A stretch of DNA of 53,453 nt from NCBI GenBank assembly GCA_964537285.1, contig CAZHZT010000027.1:1-53453 (forward strand), in the 5' to 3' direction. Shown piece after piece: positions 45,181 through 53,377 of the stretch. The notes beneath the pieces were generated by a model, which was not told where the DNA came from, did not search any database, and was given only the letters and a program-made list of their open reading frames with translations. Every line of letters starts with the position of its first letter. Positions within the stretch are counted from its first letter, which is position 1. A program made the position numbers and the translations under genes. Origin of the DNA: CAZHZT01 sp964537285 (GTDB taxonomy: Bacteria; Bacteroidota; Bacteroidia; Chitinophagales; Saprospiraceae).

Positions 45181-45203
45181 GAATATATGAATATATGATC
45201 ATA
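45181..45203. promoter_or_regulatory. Putative ArsR operator
   Basis: gaatatatgaatatatgatcat, beginning 7 bp upstream of the arsR start codon, resembles the ATATGAATATATGATCAT-type imperfect palindromes bound by ArsR-family repressors. The AT-rich setting makes chance resemblance possible. Confidence 0.4.
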
Positions 45204-45237
45204 AAATAAAACTAGCTACTATAGTAAATAAAATTCT

Positions 45238-45327
45238 GGAAGAATAGTTTCGAAACGATAATCCCTTTAGCCACCAGGGCATTCAGATTTTATTATTTTT
45301 AAACTCCACACAATTTGTCAAAGAACG
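45238..45327. repeat. R1 element with decayed left arm
   Basis: The core (cgataatccctttagccacc ... agggcattcag) and the right arm (ccacacaatttgtcaaagaa) match copies at 48229-48337 and 53165-53273; the left arm is only partial. It lies between the atpG stop (45348) and the arsR start. Confidence 0.7.
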
Positions 45328-45347
45328 ACAGATTTTAATGGATCGTT

Positions 45348-46241
45348 CTATCCACCGAGTGCAGCTGCCCCACCCACGATTTCAGAGATTTCTTTAGTAA
45401 TGGCCTCCTGACGAGCTTTGTTATAGGTAATCTTCAATTCTTTCAACAGCTCTTCCGCGTTTTCAGTAGCATTATCCATGGCCGTCATACGAGCACCATG
45501 CTCAGAAGCATTCGTATCGAGAAGAAACCGATAGAAGGTTGTTTGTAGGATACTCGGCACCAAATTAGCCAAAAGCCCTTCCTTGTCTGGTTCGAACAAA
45601 TAATCCGCTCTTGTTTTACTTTCTTCCTCTTCTTTTTCAAGCTTAGCTACAGGCAAGAATTGCACAGCTTCAGCAAATTGCATCGCCGCATTTTTGAATC
45701 GACCATAAGCAACTTCAATTCTATCGTATTCTCCCTCTTCAAAAGCGTCCAAGATTCGTTTGCTCACGTTCGAGACATTATCGAAGCTCAGGTCAGAAAA
45801 AAGTTCAACATATTCATCTATCATTGGAGCATTTGGAAAACGGCTTTTGAAGAACTCATAGCCTTTTTTTCCAATACACAACATATGAAGACGCTTAGAA
45901 TCATATAACTTGCTATATGGGCCTTCAATTAAACGAACAGCAGACCTGATAACATTGGTATTAAAAGCTCCACAAAGACCCCGATTGGAAGTTACCACTA
46001 CAATCAATGCTTTATTTAATTCTCTTTCTTCACCGAAGGAAGTCACTGCATCTCCTTCGATGCTTGAAAGAATATTCGTAAGCATTTGATTTAGCTTATT
46101 AGCATAAGGGCGCATCTGTTGAATAGCCTCCTGTGCACGACGTAGTTTAGCCGCTGCCACCATTTTCATGGCGCGGGTGATTTGCTGCGTCGATTTCACG
46201 GATTTCATCCGCTCCCTTACTTCTTTTAACTTACCACTCAT
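45348..46241 (-). CDS. atpG: ATP synthase F1 subunit gamma
   Basis: 297 residues. Family features: MSGKLKEVRERMKSVKSTQQITRAMKMVAAAKLRRAQ at the start and ENAEELLKELKITYNKARQEAITKEISEIVGGAAAL at the end, the two long coiled-coil helices that rotate inside the alpha-beta ring. Last gene of the atpB-E-F-H-A-G cluster. The gap to atpA (266 bp) is long and carries the R5 repeat. Confidence 0.96.
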   Translation of the reverse strand: MSGKLKEVRERMKSVKSTQQITRAMKMVAAAKLRRAQEAIQQMRPYANKLNQMLTNILSSIEGDAVTSFGEERELNKALIVVVTSNRGLCGAFNTNVIRSAVRLIEGPYSKLYDSKRLHMLCIGKKGYEFFKSRFPNAPMIDEYVELFSDLSFDNVSNVSKRILDAFEEGEYDRIEVAYGRFKNAAMQFAEAVQFLPVAKLEKEEEESKTRADYLFEPDKEGLLANLVPSILQTTFYRFLLDTNASEHGARMTAMDNATENAEELLKELKITYNKARQEAITKEISEIVGGAAALGG

Positions 46242-46253
46242 AGAGTTTATTAT

Positions 46254-46437
46254 TTAACTTAAGTTGCGATTAAACGGCCAACGGATAACGGGAAACAGTA
46301 TACCAATCTAAGGCCTTCTGCAATTATTAATGAACAAACATTATTAGGATTCGAAGCTAAAAAACCTAGCTGTTTCTGACATTGCCCCTTCCCCCTTTTT
46401 CTTTTACCGCAACTTGCATTATTTAATAGCGATTTAA
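46254..46437. repeat. R5 repeat copy 2 in the atpA-atpG spacer
   Basis: Left arm aacttaagttgcgattaaac and right arm segment taccgcaacttgcattattt pair partly; the segment also contains AACGG-like runs (aaacggccaacggataacgg). A similar element is at 19004-19107. An inverted pair agcagttctcgcaattaggc / ggttgcccg ... aactgcttaag follows at 46436-46497, another likely hairpin in the same spacer. Confidence 0.55.
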
Positions 46438-46507
46438 GCAGTTCTCGCAATTAGGCTACCAACCAGATGGTTGCCCGATTCCGGGAACTGCTTAAGCTAA
46501 AAGGCAT

Positions 46508-48112
46508 TTATTTTGTAAACTGTTTTACCAATTCAGCAGCTACTTGCTCAAGTACCTGAGTAGCTTCTTTTGGCAGCTTTTTAGTCTTAAGTTCATTCAA
46601 AGTATCCGCGTGGCTTTGTCTCAAGGTAGTAAGAAATAGTTCTTCGAACTCTTTGATACGTTCAACAGGAACCTTAGAGATCAATCCTTTTGTACCGCAG
46701 TAGATGATGGCAATTTGCTCTTCTACAGGAACTGGAGAGAACTGAGCTTGCTTAAGGATTTCCACGTTACGCTTACCTTTTTCCAATACAGCCAAAGTAG
46801 CCGGATCAAGATCAGAACCAAATTTAGAGAAAGCTTCGAGCTCACGATACTGTGCCTGATCCAGTTTCAAGGTACCTGCTACCTTTTTCATTGACTTAAT
46901 CTGAGCAGAACCCCCTACACGTGATACCGAGATACCAACGTTAATCGCAGGACGTACACCAGAGTTAAAAAGACCAGACTCCAGGAAGATCTGACCATCC
47001 GTGATCGAAATTACGTTGGTAGGAATATAGGCAGATACATCCCCGGCTTGTGTTTCAATGATTGGCAAGGCAGTCAAACTTCCACCACCTTTGATCATTG
47101 GCTCACCATTTGCATCTTTAGCATCCTTCAAAGACTCAGGCAAGTCATTCATTTGACGAGCAATCTCATCATTATTGATAATCTTCGCTGCGCGCTCTAA
47201 AAGGCGAGAGTGCAGGTAGAATACATCACCAGGATAAGCCTCACGCCCCGGAGGACGACGAAGCAACAAGGAAACCTCACGATAAGCTACCGCTTGCTTT
47301 GACAAATCATCATAAATAATCAAAGCCGGGCGCCCTGTATCACGGAAATACTCTCCGATAGCAGCACCAGCAAATGGAGCATAGAATTGAAGCGGAGCAG
47401 GTTCAGAAGCCGCTGCCGATACGATTACCGTATAAGGCATTGCACCGTACTCTTCCAATACGCGAGCCGTTTGAGCAATAGTTGAAGCTTTCTGACCAGA
47501 AGCCACATATATACAGAAAACAGGTTCCCCTCTTTCGTAAAATTCTTTCTGGTTAATGATTGTATCCAATGCAACAGCCGTCTTACCTGTCTGGCGGTCA
47601 CCAATGATAAGCTCACGTTGACCACGACCGATCGGAATCATGGAATCAATCGCTTTGATACCCGTTTGCAAAGGTTCATTTACCGGTTGACGATAAATTA
47701 CCCCGGGAGCTTTACGCTCAAGAAGCATTTCATATTTTTCGCCAGTAATAGGGCCTTTACCATCTATTGGCTGGCCAAGTGGATTTACAACACGGCCAAG
47801 GAAGCCTTCGCCTACCTCAAGAGAAGCAATACGATTTGTACGACGAACCGTAGAACCCTCCACAATACCTTTACTAGAGCCCATCAATACCACCCCTACA
47901 TTATCTTCTTCCAGGTTGAGTACAATAGCACGTACTCCGGTTTCAAATTCTACCAATTCCCCCGCCTGAGCGCCGGTTAAACCATAAACGCGGGCAATTC
48001 CGTCGCCCACCTGAAGTACAGTACCTACTTCTTCTAATTCAGCAGCCGTTTTAAATCCGGATAGTTGCTGTTTGAGTATTGCTGATATTTCATCAGGTTT
48101 TACATCAACCAT
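46508..48112 (-). CDS. atpA: ATP synthase F1 subunit alpha
   Basis: 534 residues. Walker A GDRQTGKT at about 170-177, the motif IYVASGQKASTIAQ, and the arginine-finger region PAINVGISVSRVGGSAQIKSMKKVAGTLKLDQAQYRELEAF. Non-catalytic nucleotide-binding subunit that alternates with beta. Slightly longer than E. coli AtpA (513), as in other Bacteroidota. The atpD beta gene is not nearby. Confidence 0.97.
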   Translation of the reverse strand: MVDVKPDEISAILKQQLSGFKTAAELEEVGTVLQVGDGIARVYGLTGAQAGELVEFETGVRAIVLNLEEDNVGVVLMGSSKGIVEGSTVRRTNRIASLEVGEGFLGRVVNPLGQPIDGKGPITGEKYEMLLERKAPGVIYRQPVNEPLQTGIKAIDSMIPIGRGQRELIIGDRQTGKTAVALDTIINQKEFYERGEPVFCIYVASGQKASTIAQTARVLEEYGAMPYTVIVSAAASEPAPLQFYAPFAGAAIGEYFRDTGRPALIIYDDLSKQAVAYREVSLLLRRPPGREAYPGDVFYLHSRLLERAAKIINNDEIARQMNDLPESLKDAKDANGEPMIKGGGSLTALPIIETQAGDVSAYIPTNVISITDGQIFLESGLFNSGVRPAINVGISVSRVGGSAQIKSMKKVAGTLKLDQAQYRELEAFSKFGSDLDPATLAVLEKGKRNVEILKQAQFSPVPVEEQIAIIYCGTKGLISKVPVERIKEFEELFLTTLRQSHADTLNELKTKKLPKEATQVLEQVAAELVKQFTK

Positions 48113-48228
48113 GGCTATATTTATTTATTAATGATTAACAAAATTATATTCAAAAAAATTAAGCTTTCCCCGAAGCGATTGCCCCTGTATCTTTTTCTCC
48201 GGAACTTATTGCCCAGATATTAGTTTTA

Positions 48229-48337
48229 GTTCTTTGACATAAATTATAGAGAATAGAACTTCAAGATGATAATCCTTTCAGCCACAAGGGCATTCAAGGG
48301 GTATAATTTTGCAGTTCCACACAATTTGTCAAAGAAC
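48229..48337. repeat. R1 repeat copy between atpH and atpA
   Basis: Full-length R1: left arm gttctttgacataaattata, core with ccacaagggcattcaagggg, right arm ccacacaatttgtcaaagaac. It lies within the atp operon just downstream of the atpH stop codon (48339), so it is transcribed with the operon and could form a hairpin between atpH and atpA. Confidence 0.88.
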
Positions 48338-48338
48338 G

Positions 48339-48911
48339 TTAGTTTTTAAAGAGTTTAGCTTCGTATATGTTACCTGTAAATTCTTTTTTCAATTGCTCCA
48401 AATGGTGTTGAACACTTGAGTCATAGCGCTTATTATCAAATTCAATCACGAAGCCACCAATCAGGGCTGGATCAACCTCCACCTCTAAATCCACATTTTT
48501 ATGAGTAACCCCACTGGATTCAAGTTTTTCCTTGATTTTATCCACGATGGCCTGATCCAAAGCAACTGCCGTTTTCAAGGTAACCGAAGAAATATTTTTC
48601 ATTACCTTGTACTGATGGATGAAAGCATCAGCAATTTCCGGCAAGTAAGCCTCCCGGCCTTTTCTAACAATGATTTTCAAGAAAGCTAATGTCGCTTCAT
48701 CATATTTTTCTTTGAAAAGCTCATCAAGGATAGATAATTTCTTTCCCGGTGTAATGATAGGGCTTTTCAGAAAAAGGTAAAAATCGCGGCTGTCCGTAGC
48801 GGCAGCCTTAAAAGATTCAACATCTTCCAGGACGCGCTCCAGTTTTCCCTGATCCTTAGCCAAGTCAAGCAGCGATTTGGCATATCGAGAAGCTATACGA
48901 TTTACGGACAT
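48339..48911 (-). CDS. atpH: ATP synthase F1 subunit delta
   Basis: 190 residues. Typical OSCP/delta architecture: N-terminal helix bundle (NRIASRYAKSLLDLAKDQGKL) and C-terminal beta region with DPALIGGFVIEFDNKRYDSSVQHHLEQLKKEF. It connects F1 to the b stalk. Starts 94 bp after atpF ends. Confidence 0.94.
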   Translation of the reverse strand: MSVNRIASRYAKSLLDLAKDQGKLERVLEDVESFKAAATDSRDFYLFLKSPIITPGKKLSILDELFKEKYDEATLAFLKIIVRKGREAYLPEIADAFIHQYKVMKNISSVTLKTAVALDQAIVDKIKEKLESSGVTHKNVDLEVEVDPALIGGFVIEFDNKRYDSSVQHHLEQLKKEFTGNIYEAKLFKN

Positions 48912-49005
48912 AGTTGTTTTTCTTAAAATTTATAAAAGAAAGCCTCTTTCATCATCTTTTGCTCCAAGACGCATTCCCTACGAATCAGGAGGCTAGCTAT
49001 TCAAA

Positions 49006-49521
49006 TTAGTTAAGCTTAATTTCTTCTGCCAGGCCATTCACAAAGTCCTGCTGTGCTTTATCGCTTTGAAGTTCTTTGCGCAAAACCTTTTCAGCGATTT
49101 CCAAAGCCATCAATCCTGCTTTGTTTTTAACGTCGATCAAAGCAGCCTGCTTTTGGTTTTCAATTTCTTGTTTAGCGTTCAAAACGATCTTTTGAGCTTC
49201 CGCTTTAGCTTTATCTTTAGCTTCATTAACAATAGACTCTTTCATCGTTTTAGCTTCCTGAAGAATTTTTGTCCTTTCTTCCTGAGCTTCTACCAGTAGC
49301 TCTTCATTCTTGGCCTGCAAAGACTGCATTTCTTCTCTGGCACGCTTTGCTTCATCCAAAGCATTTTGAATCGTATCTTCACGATCTCTCAATGCTTTTT
49401 GGATAGGACGGAACGCAAATCTACCAATTAGGAACCAAACGATCAGGAAAACAATGGATGTCCAGAACACTAAACCCGGATCTGGAAGGATTACATCGAA
49501 ACCGGCGAGATATATTGTCAT
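49006..49521 (-). CDS. atpF: ATP synthase F0 subunit b
   Basis: 171 residues. One membrane helix near residues 14-34 (PGLVFWTSIVFLIVWFLIGRFAF), then a long charged coiled-coil with RPIQKALRDREDTIQNALDEAKRAREEM. It forms the peripheral stalk. Follows atpE. Confidence 0.94.
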   Translation of the reverse strand: MTIYLAGFDVILPDPGLVFWTSIVFLIVWFLIGRFAFRPIQKALRDREDTIQNALDEAKRAREEMQSLQAKNEELLVEAQEERTKILQEAKTMKESIVNEAKDKAKAEAQKIVLNAKQEIENQKQAALIDVKNKAGLMALEIAEKVLRKELQSDKAQQDFVNGLAEEIKLN

Positions 49522-49626
49522 TTTGATATAAGTTTAAAATTAGTCATTCTTTTCTAGTCATCTTAGCCATTAAGGCAAGAACAACTAAATGCAAACCAAC
49601 CGTTTGCATTTAGTTTTCTGTAAGGA

Positions 49627-49824
49627 TTAAGCTCCTTGAAGTAGACCTACTACGATTGCGAATAGACCAGCACCCTCTACAAGGGCTGCAGTTAGGATCA
49701 TGTTGTTACGAATATCACCTACTGCTTCTGGTTGACGAGCAATAGCTTCCATAGCTTTGCTACCAATCAAACCTACTCCGATACCTACTGCTAAAGCGGC
49801 CATTCCAGCTCCGATAGCTCCCAT
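49627..49824 (-). CDS. atpE: ATP synthase F0 subunit c
   Basis: 65 residues from the ATG at 49824 (MGAIGAGMAALAVG...); an upstream open frame to 49959 overlaps atpB and is spurious. Two hydrophobic helices with the loop ARQPEA and the ion-carrying Glu50 (ALVEGAGLFAIVV). No Gln on the first helix at the sodium-ligand position is evident, so I infer a proton-driven ring. Confidence 0.93.
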   Translation of the reverse strand: MGAIGAGMAALAVGIGVGLIGSKAMEAIARQPEAVGDIRNNMILTAALVEGAGLFAIVVGLLQGA

Positions 49825-49870
49825 AGTTTGAAGATTTATATGATTAAAAAAGTGTTTACTAATTCTTTTA

Positions 49871-49888
49871 GTTCTTTGACATAAATTA
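49871..49888. repeat. R1 half arm at the atpB end
   Basis: gttctttgacataaatta matches one R1 arm and overlaps the atpB stop codon (49886-49888), so it lies in the spacer before atpE. No inverted partner was found. Confidence 0.5.
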
Positions 49889-51187
49889 ATGCGCACCTTC
49901 GTGCTCATGGTGACCTTCTTCCACTGCTGCTCCGATATAAGAAGCAGACAGAATGGCAAAAATAAATGCCTGCAAGAACGCTACTAATAGCTCAATCAAG
50001 TTCATAAATGCCGTAAATAATCCACCAATCACTGCACCTACGGCAGCACCTCCTACATTCTGGCCATTCTTGCCGAACAAGAAGATCAAGCCGATCAAAC
50101 TCAATATAATAATGTGCCCTGCAGAAATATTCGCAAACAAACGAATCATCAGCGAAAATGGCTTAATGATCAAGCCAAGAACTTCTACAGGTGTTAAGAT
50201 TATTTTTACCCAAGCTGGAATACCCGGCATCCAGAAAATATGCTCCCAGTAATGGCCGTTGCCATTTATATTTGTTACTAAAAATGTAAAGACTGCGAGC
50301 GTTAAAGTAATAGCGATATTTCCGGTAACGTTTCCTCCGCCCGGGAAGAAAGGAACCAGCCCCAATAGATTACAGAACAAAACGAAGAAGAACAAAGTCA
50401 TAATGAATGGCTGAAAACGCTCGTAATGCTTTTCACCAATCATTGGGCGTGTTACCTCCTCGCGAATAAACATAAAGAATGGCTCCATGAATGACTGGAG
50501 GCCGCTCGGCGCCTTACCTTTATTCTTCTCATAACCTCTTGCTACAGCAAAGAATACCAAGACCAAAAGAATGGCAGCAAGGAACATAGAGAATACGACT
50601 TTTGTTATAGAAAAATCGTAAAAACTGGTCAATCCACCACCCAGCATTCCTCCATCAATTTTACTTGGAGGATCTAAATCATATTTTTTCCCTTTGTACT
50701 CGATATATGCAACTTCGTTTTCCTTGCCATCCTTGCCTTGAACTTTTCTATGGCGCACATGTCCAACCTCAACCTCTCCTTCTCTGGGAAAATCACCTCC
50801 TGCTACCCTATTGACTCTTCCGTGATTAAGCACATAACCATCAACCGCAAGTGTACCGTGATGAAAAGCACTAGACATCATAAAAGACCAACCTTGCTCT
50901 GGAGCATACAACATACAGGGAAGTGGAAGATGTACTCCTTTCCAGATATGAAACTCATTGGCATCAGAGATGTGGTGCATAACCGTAGAAACCGGATCGT
51001 ACTCACCTGGCTTTTCATTGCCCTCTTCCGAGTGGCCTTCACCTTTGTGTCCATCACTTTTAGAGTGATCATGATTTTCATGTCCATGATCTTTATGATC
51101 ATCATGCCCATTGTCGTGCTGATAGGCAAGAACGCTGGTAGAAACAGCAAAAACTAACAGAAAGACACCAATAATATTTTTGAACAT
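49886..51187 (-). CDS. atpB: ATP synthase F0 subunit a
   Basis: 433 residues from the ATG at 51187, which starts a signal-peptide-like helix (MFKNIIGVFLLVFAVSTSVLAYQ). The open frame to 51247 adds no proper signal and is dropped. Residues about 24-58 are unusually rich in His, Asp and Glu (HDNGHDDHKDHGHENHDHS). The membrane domain (about 215-425) contains the stator Arg region MIRLFANISAGHIIIL. It forms the proton half-channels next to the c-ring. The His-rich segment would face the periplasm after signal cleavage. Confidence 0.93.
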   Translation of the reverse strand: MFKNIIGVFLLVFAVSTSVLAYQHDNGHDDHKDHGHENHDHSKSDGHKGEGHSEEGNEKPGEYDPVSTVMHHISDANEFHIWKGVHLPLPCMLYAPEQGWSFMMSSAFHHGTLAVDGYVLNHGRVNRVAGGDFPREGEVEVGHVRHRKVQGKDGKENEVAYIEYKGKKYDLDPPSKIDGGMLGGGLTSFYDFSITKVVFSMFLAAILLVLVFFAVARGYEKNKGKAPSGLQSFMEPFFMFIREEVTRPMIGEKHYERFQPFIMTLFFFVLFCNLLGLVPFFPGGGNVTGNIAITLTLAVFTFLVTNINGNGHYWEHIFWMPGIPAWVKIILTPVEVLGLIIKPFSLMIRLFANISAGHIIILSLIGLIFLFGKNGQNVGGAAVGAVIGGLFTAFMNLIELLVAFLQAFIFAILSASYIGAAVEEGHHEHEGAH

Positions 51188-51244
51188 ACGATTCGTTTTT
51201 AATAAAAGCGGAAAACGACCCACAAGCCTCTCATAAAATCGACG

Positions 51245-51252
51245 CAAAGGTA
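51245..51252 (-). promoter_or_regulatory. Possible -7 promoter box upstream of atpB
   Basis: Read on the minus strand, TACCTTTG is an exact fit to the Bacteroidota -7 element TAnnTTTG, ending 57 bp upstream of the atpB start codon (51187). No clean -33 TTTG element is seen at the usual spacing, so this is a tentative assignment. Confidence 0.4.
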
Positions 51253-51327
51253 TGTATTATGTATTTGATTAGGAAACCAATTTTATTTTTTTTAAAGAAA
51301 AGTAGATAGAGTTTAAGGGGTTGACTT

Positions 51328-51407
51328 ATCACTTCGGATATTCCGGCAAATAAAAAAGGGGACGCAGCTGCGTCCCCTTTTTTATTTGCCGGAATATCCG
51401 AAGTGAT
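51328..51407. terminator. 80-bp perfect palindrome, RNase Y terminator
   Basis: All 40 base pairs match with no spacer. The centre ggggacgcagctgcgtcccc has flanking A6 and T6 runs, a textbook bidirectional terminator; the outer arms extend 18 bp further (cacttcggatattccggcaa and complement). It lies 33 bp after the rny stop on the minus strand and upstream of the atpB promoter region. Confidence 0.9.
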
Positions 51408-51439
51408 TGGTAGAGATTCTAAAGTTAAAAGGATAAGAA

Positions 51440-53128
51440 TTAACGGGCATAAGTGACGGCCCGCTTTTCTCTGATCACTGTTACCTTAATATGACCAGGA
51501 TACTGCATTTCATCCTGAATTTTTTGAGAGATCATGAAGGACAAGTCATCGGCATATTGGTCGGATACTTTTTCACTTTCCACGATTACACGCAGCTCGC
51601 GCCCGGCCTGCATAGCATAGGCTTTCTGAACACCATCATGGGTCATCGCCAACTCCTCTAATTCACCAATACGCTTAAGATAGCTTTCCAGGATTTCACG
51701 ACGAGCACCAGGACGAGCACCGGATATGGCATCACAAGCCTGAACAATTGGTGAGATGATATTATTCATTTCAATCTCATCGTGGTGAGCTCCAACGGCA
51801 TTACAGATCACTCCATGTTCTTTGTACTTTTCACAGAGTTTCATCCCCAAAATTGCGTGTGACAATTCCGTTTCTTCTTCTGCTACTTTTCCGATATCGT
51901 GCAACAAGCCCGCGCGTTTAGCCATTTTGGCTTGCTTGGAGTTTAAGCCCAATTCTGCGGCCATTATTGCGCAAAGGTTAGCAGTTTCGATGGAGTGCTT
52001 AAGCAAGTTCTGACCGTAAGAAGAGCGGAAACGCATACGACCGACCATTTTCACCAGGTAAGGATCAAGGCCGTGAATATCGAGGTCGATGACTGTACGC
52101 TCACCGATTTCGACGATTTGTTCTTCCAGCTGGCGGCGTGTTTTGGTTACGACTTCCTCAATTCGAGCCGGGTGAATACGTCCATCGGCTACCAGGCGTT
52201 TAAGCGACAAGCGTGCCACCTCTCTTCGGATAGGATCGAAGCTTGAAATAACGATAGCTTCCGGCGTATCATCCACAACAATTTCAGCACCGGTGGCAGC
52301 TTCTAATGCGCGGATATTCCGGCCTTCACGCCCGATTATTTGCCCTTTCAAGTCATCTGAATCCAGGTTGAAGACCGAAACGGTATTTTCGATGGTATAC
52401 TCAGCGCACATACGCTGGATGGTTTGGATAACAATTTTCTTGGCTTCTTTATTGGCATTGACCTTTGCCTGAGCGATCGTATCTTTTACAAGAGACATGG
52501 CATCATTTTCAGCTTTTCCTTTTATAGCCTCCATTAATTGCTCTTTAGCATCCTGTTCTGAAAGTTTAGCCACATTTTCAAGAGCTTTAATTCGTTGTTC
52601 GTTAGCGGCGTCCAGTTCTTCCTTTTTCTTTGCTACGATTTTGAGTTGTTTTTCCAGGTTTTCCCGAATAGCTTTCACATCGGTTTCCTGTTGCTCCAAT
52701 TCGTTTTTGTGTTGATTGAGCTTTTCGGTTTGCGCCTGAATTTTTTCTTCTCTTTGATTAAGTTCTGATTCGCGGCCTTTGAGCTCTACTTCGCGTTCTT
52801 TCACTGCCAACTGGAACTTTCCTTTTTGACTTTCCAGCTCCAGTTTCATCTTGGAAAAGCGTTCTTTAGCTTCAGCAATCTTTTGTTGTTTGATCGATTC
52901 GTGTTTTTGCTCTGCCTTGCCGACAAGCTTGTCTGCTTTGCTCTCAGCGTCTCGCATTACTCTATCAGCAGCACTTTTGGCTTCCTGAAGCATTGAGTCT
53001 GCTTTATTATTTATCTCTTCAACTTTAGATTGATTGCGTTTTTCCAGGATCACTTTCATCATGAAGAAGCCCACTACAGCTCCACCGATTAACCCTACTA
53101 CTATACCTATTATTGATTCTATTCCCAT
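51440..53128 (-). CDS. rny: Ribonuclease Y
   Basis: 562 residues. One N-terminal membrane helix (GIESIIGIVVGLIGGAVVGFFMMKV), a coiled coil of about residues 30-200, a KH RNA-binding domain with GQIIGREGRNIRALEAATGAEIVVDDTPEAI, and an HD nuclease domain with LLHDIGKV (metal-binding His-Asp). Membrane-bound endoribonuclease that begins mRNA decay. The start is the first ATG, preceded by an AT-rich leader and the R1 repeat at 53165. Confidence 0.97.
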   Translation of the reverse strand: MGIESIIGIVVGLIGGAVVGFFMMKVILEKRNQSKVEEINNKADSMLQEAKSAADRVMRDAESKADKLVGKAEQKHESIKQQKIAEAKERFSKMKLELESQKGKFQLAVKEREVELKGRESELNQREEKIQAQTEKLNQHKNELEQQETDVKAIRENLEKQLKIVAKKKEELDAANEQRIKALENVAKLSEQDAKEQLMEAIKGKAENDAMSLVKDTIAQAKVNANKEAKKIVIQTIQRMCAEYTIENTVSVFNLDSDDLKGQIIGREGRNIRALEAATGAEIVVDDTPEAIVISSFDPIRREVARLSLKRLVADGRIHPARIEEVVTKTRRQLEEQIVEIGERTVIDLDIHGLDPYLVKMVGRMRFRSSYGQNLLKHSIETANLCAIMAAELGLNSKQAKMAKRAGLLHDIGKVAEEETELSHAILGMKLCEKYKEHGVICNAVGAHHDEIEMNNIISPIVQACDAISGARPGARREILESYLKRIGELEELAMTHDGVQKAYAMQAGRELRVIVESEKVSDQYADDLSFMISQKIQDEMQYPGHIKVTVIREKRAVTYAR

Positions 53129-53164
53129 TGTATTACATTTTATTTATAGTTATATTAAAAAATA

Positions 53165-53273
53165 GTTCTTTGACATAAATTGTGGAAAATGGAACTTCAA
53201 AATGATAAGCCTTTCAGCCCAAAGGGCATTCAAGGTTTATCATTTTGAAGTTCCACACAATTTGTCAAAGAAC
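53165..53273. repeat. R1 repeat copy upstream of rny
   Basis: Arms gttctttgacataaattgtg and ccacacaatttgtcaaagaac around the same core as at 48229-48337 and, inverted, at 58-166. It begins 37 bp upstream of the rny start codon. Confidence 0.85.
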
Positions 53274-53287
53274 GAAAAAAATAAAGA

Positions 53288-53377
53288 TTTTCTACGAGTT
53301 AATTTAACAGAAGATATTCATTGAAAAGAGATACGCCTTTTCAATGAATATCTTCTGTTAAATTAACTCGTAGAAAA
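53288..53377. repeat. 90-bp palindrome with 8-nt loop
   Basis: Perfect 41-bp arms (ttttctacgagttaatttaa ... complement) around agatacgc. Found upstream of rny, between R1 and the next boxA-like segment. Probably the terminator of a gene beyond the window edge, or an intergenic palindrome like those at 17157 and 26239. Confidence 0.8.

Noticed and set aside
49825..49959. Upstream extension of atpE to 49959
   Set aside because: It overlaps the atpB coding end and gives no subunit c sequence; the ATG at 49824 gives the standard 65-residue form.
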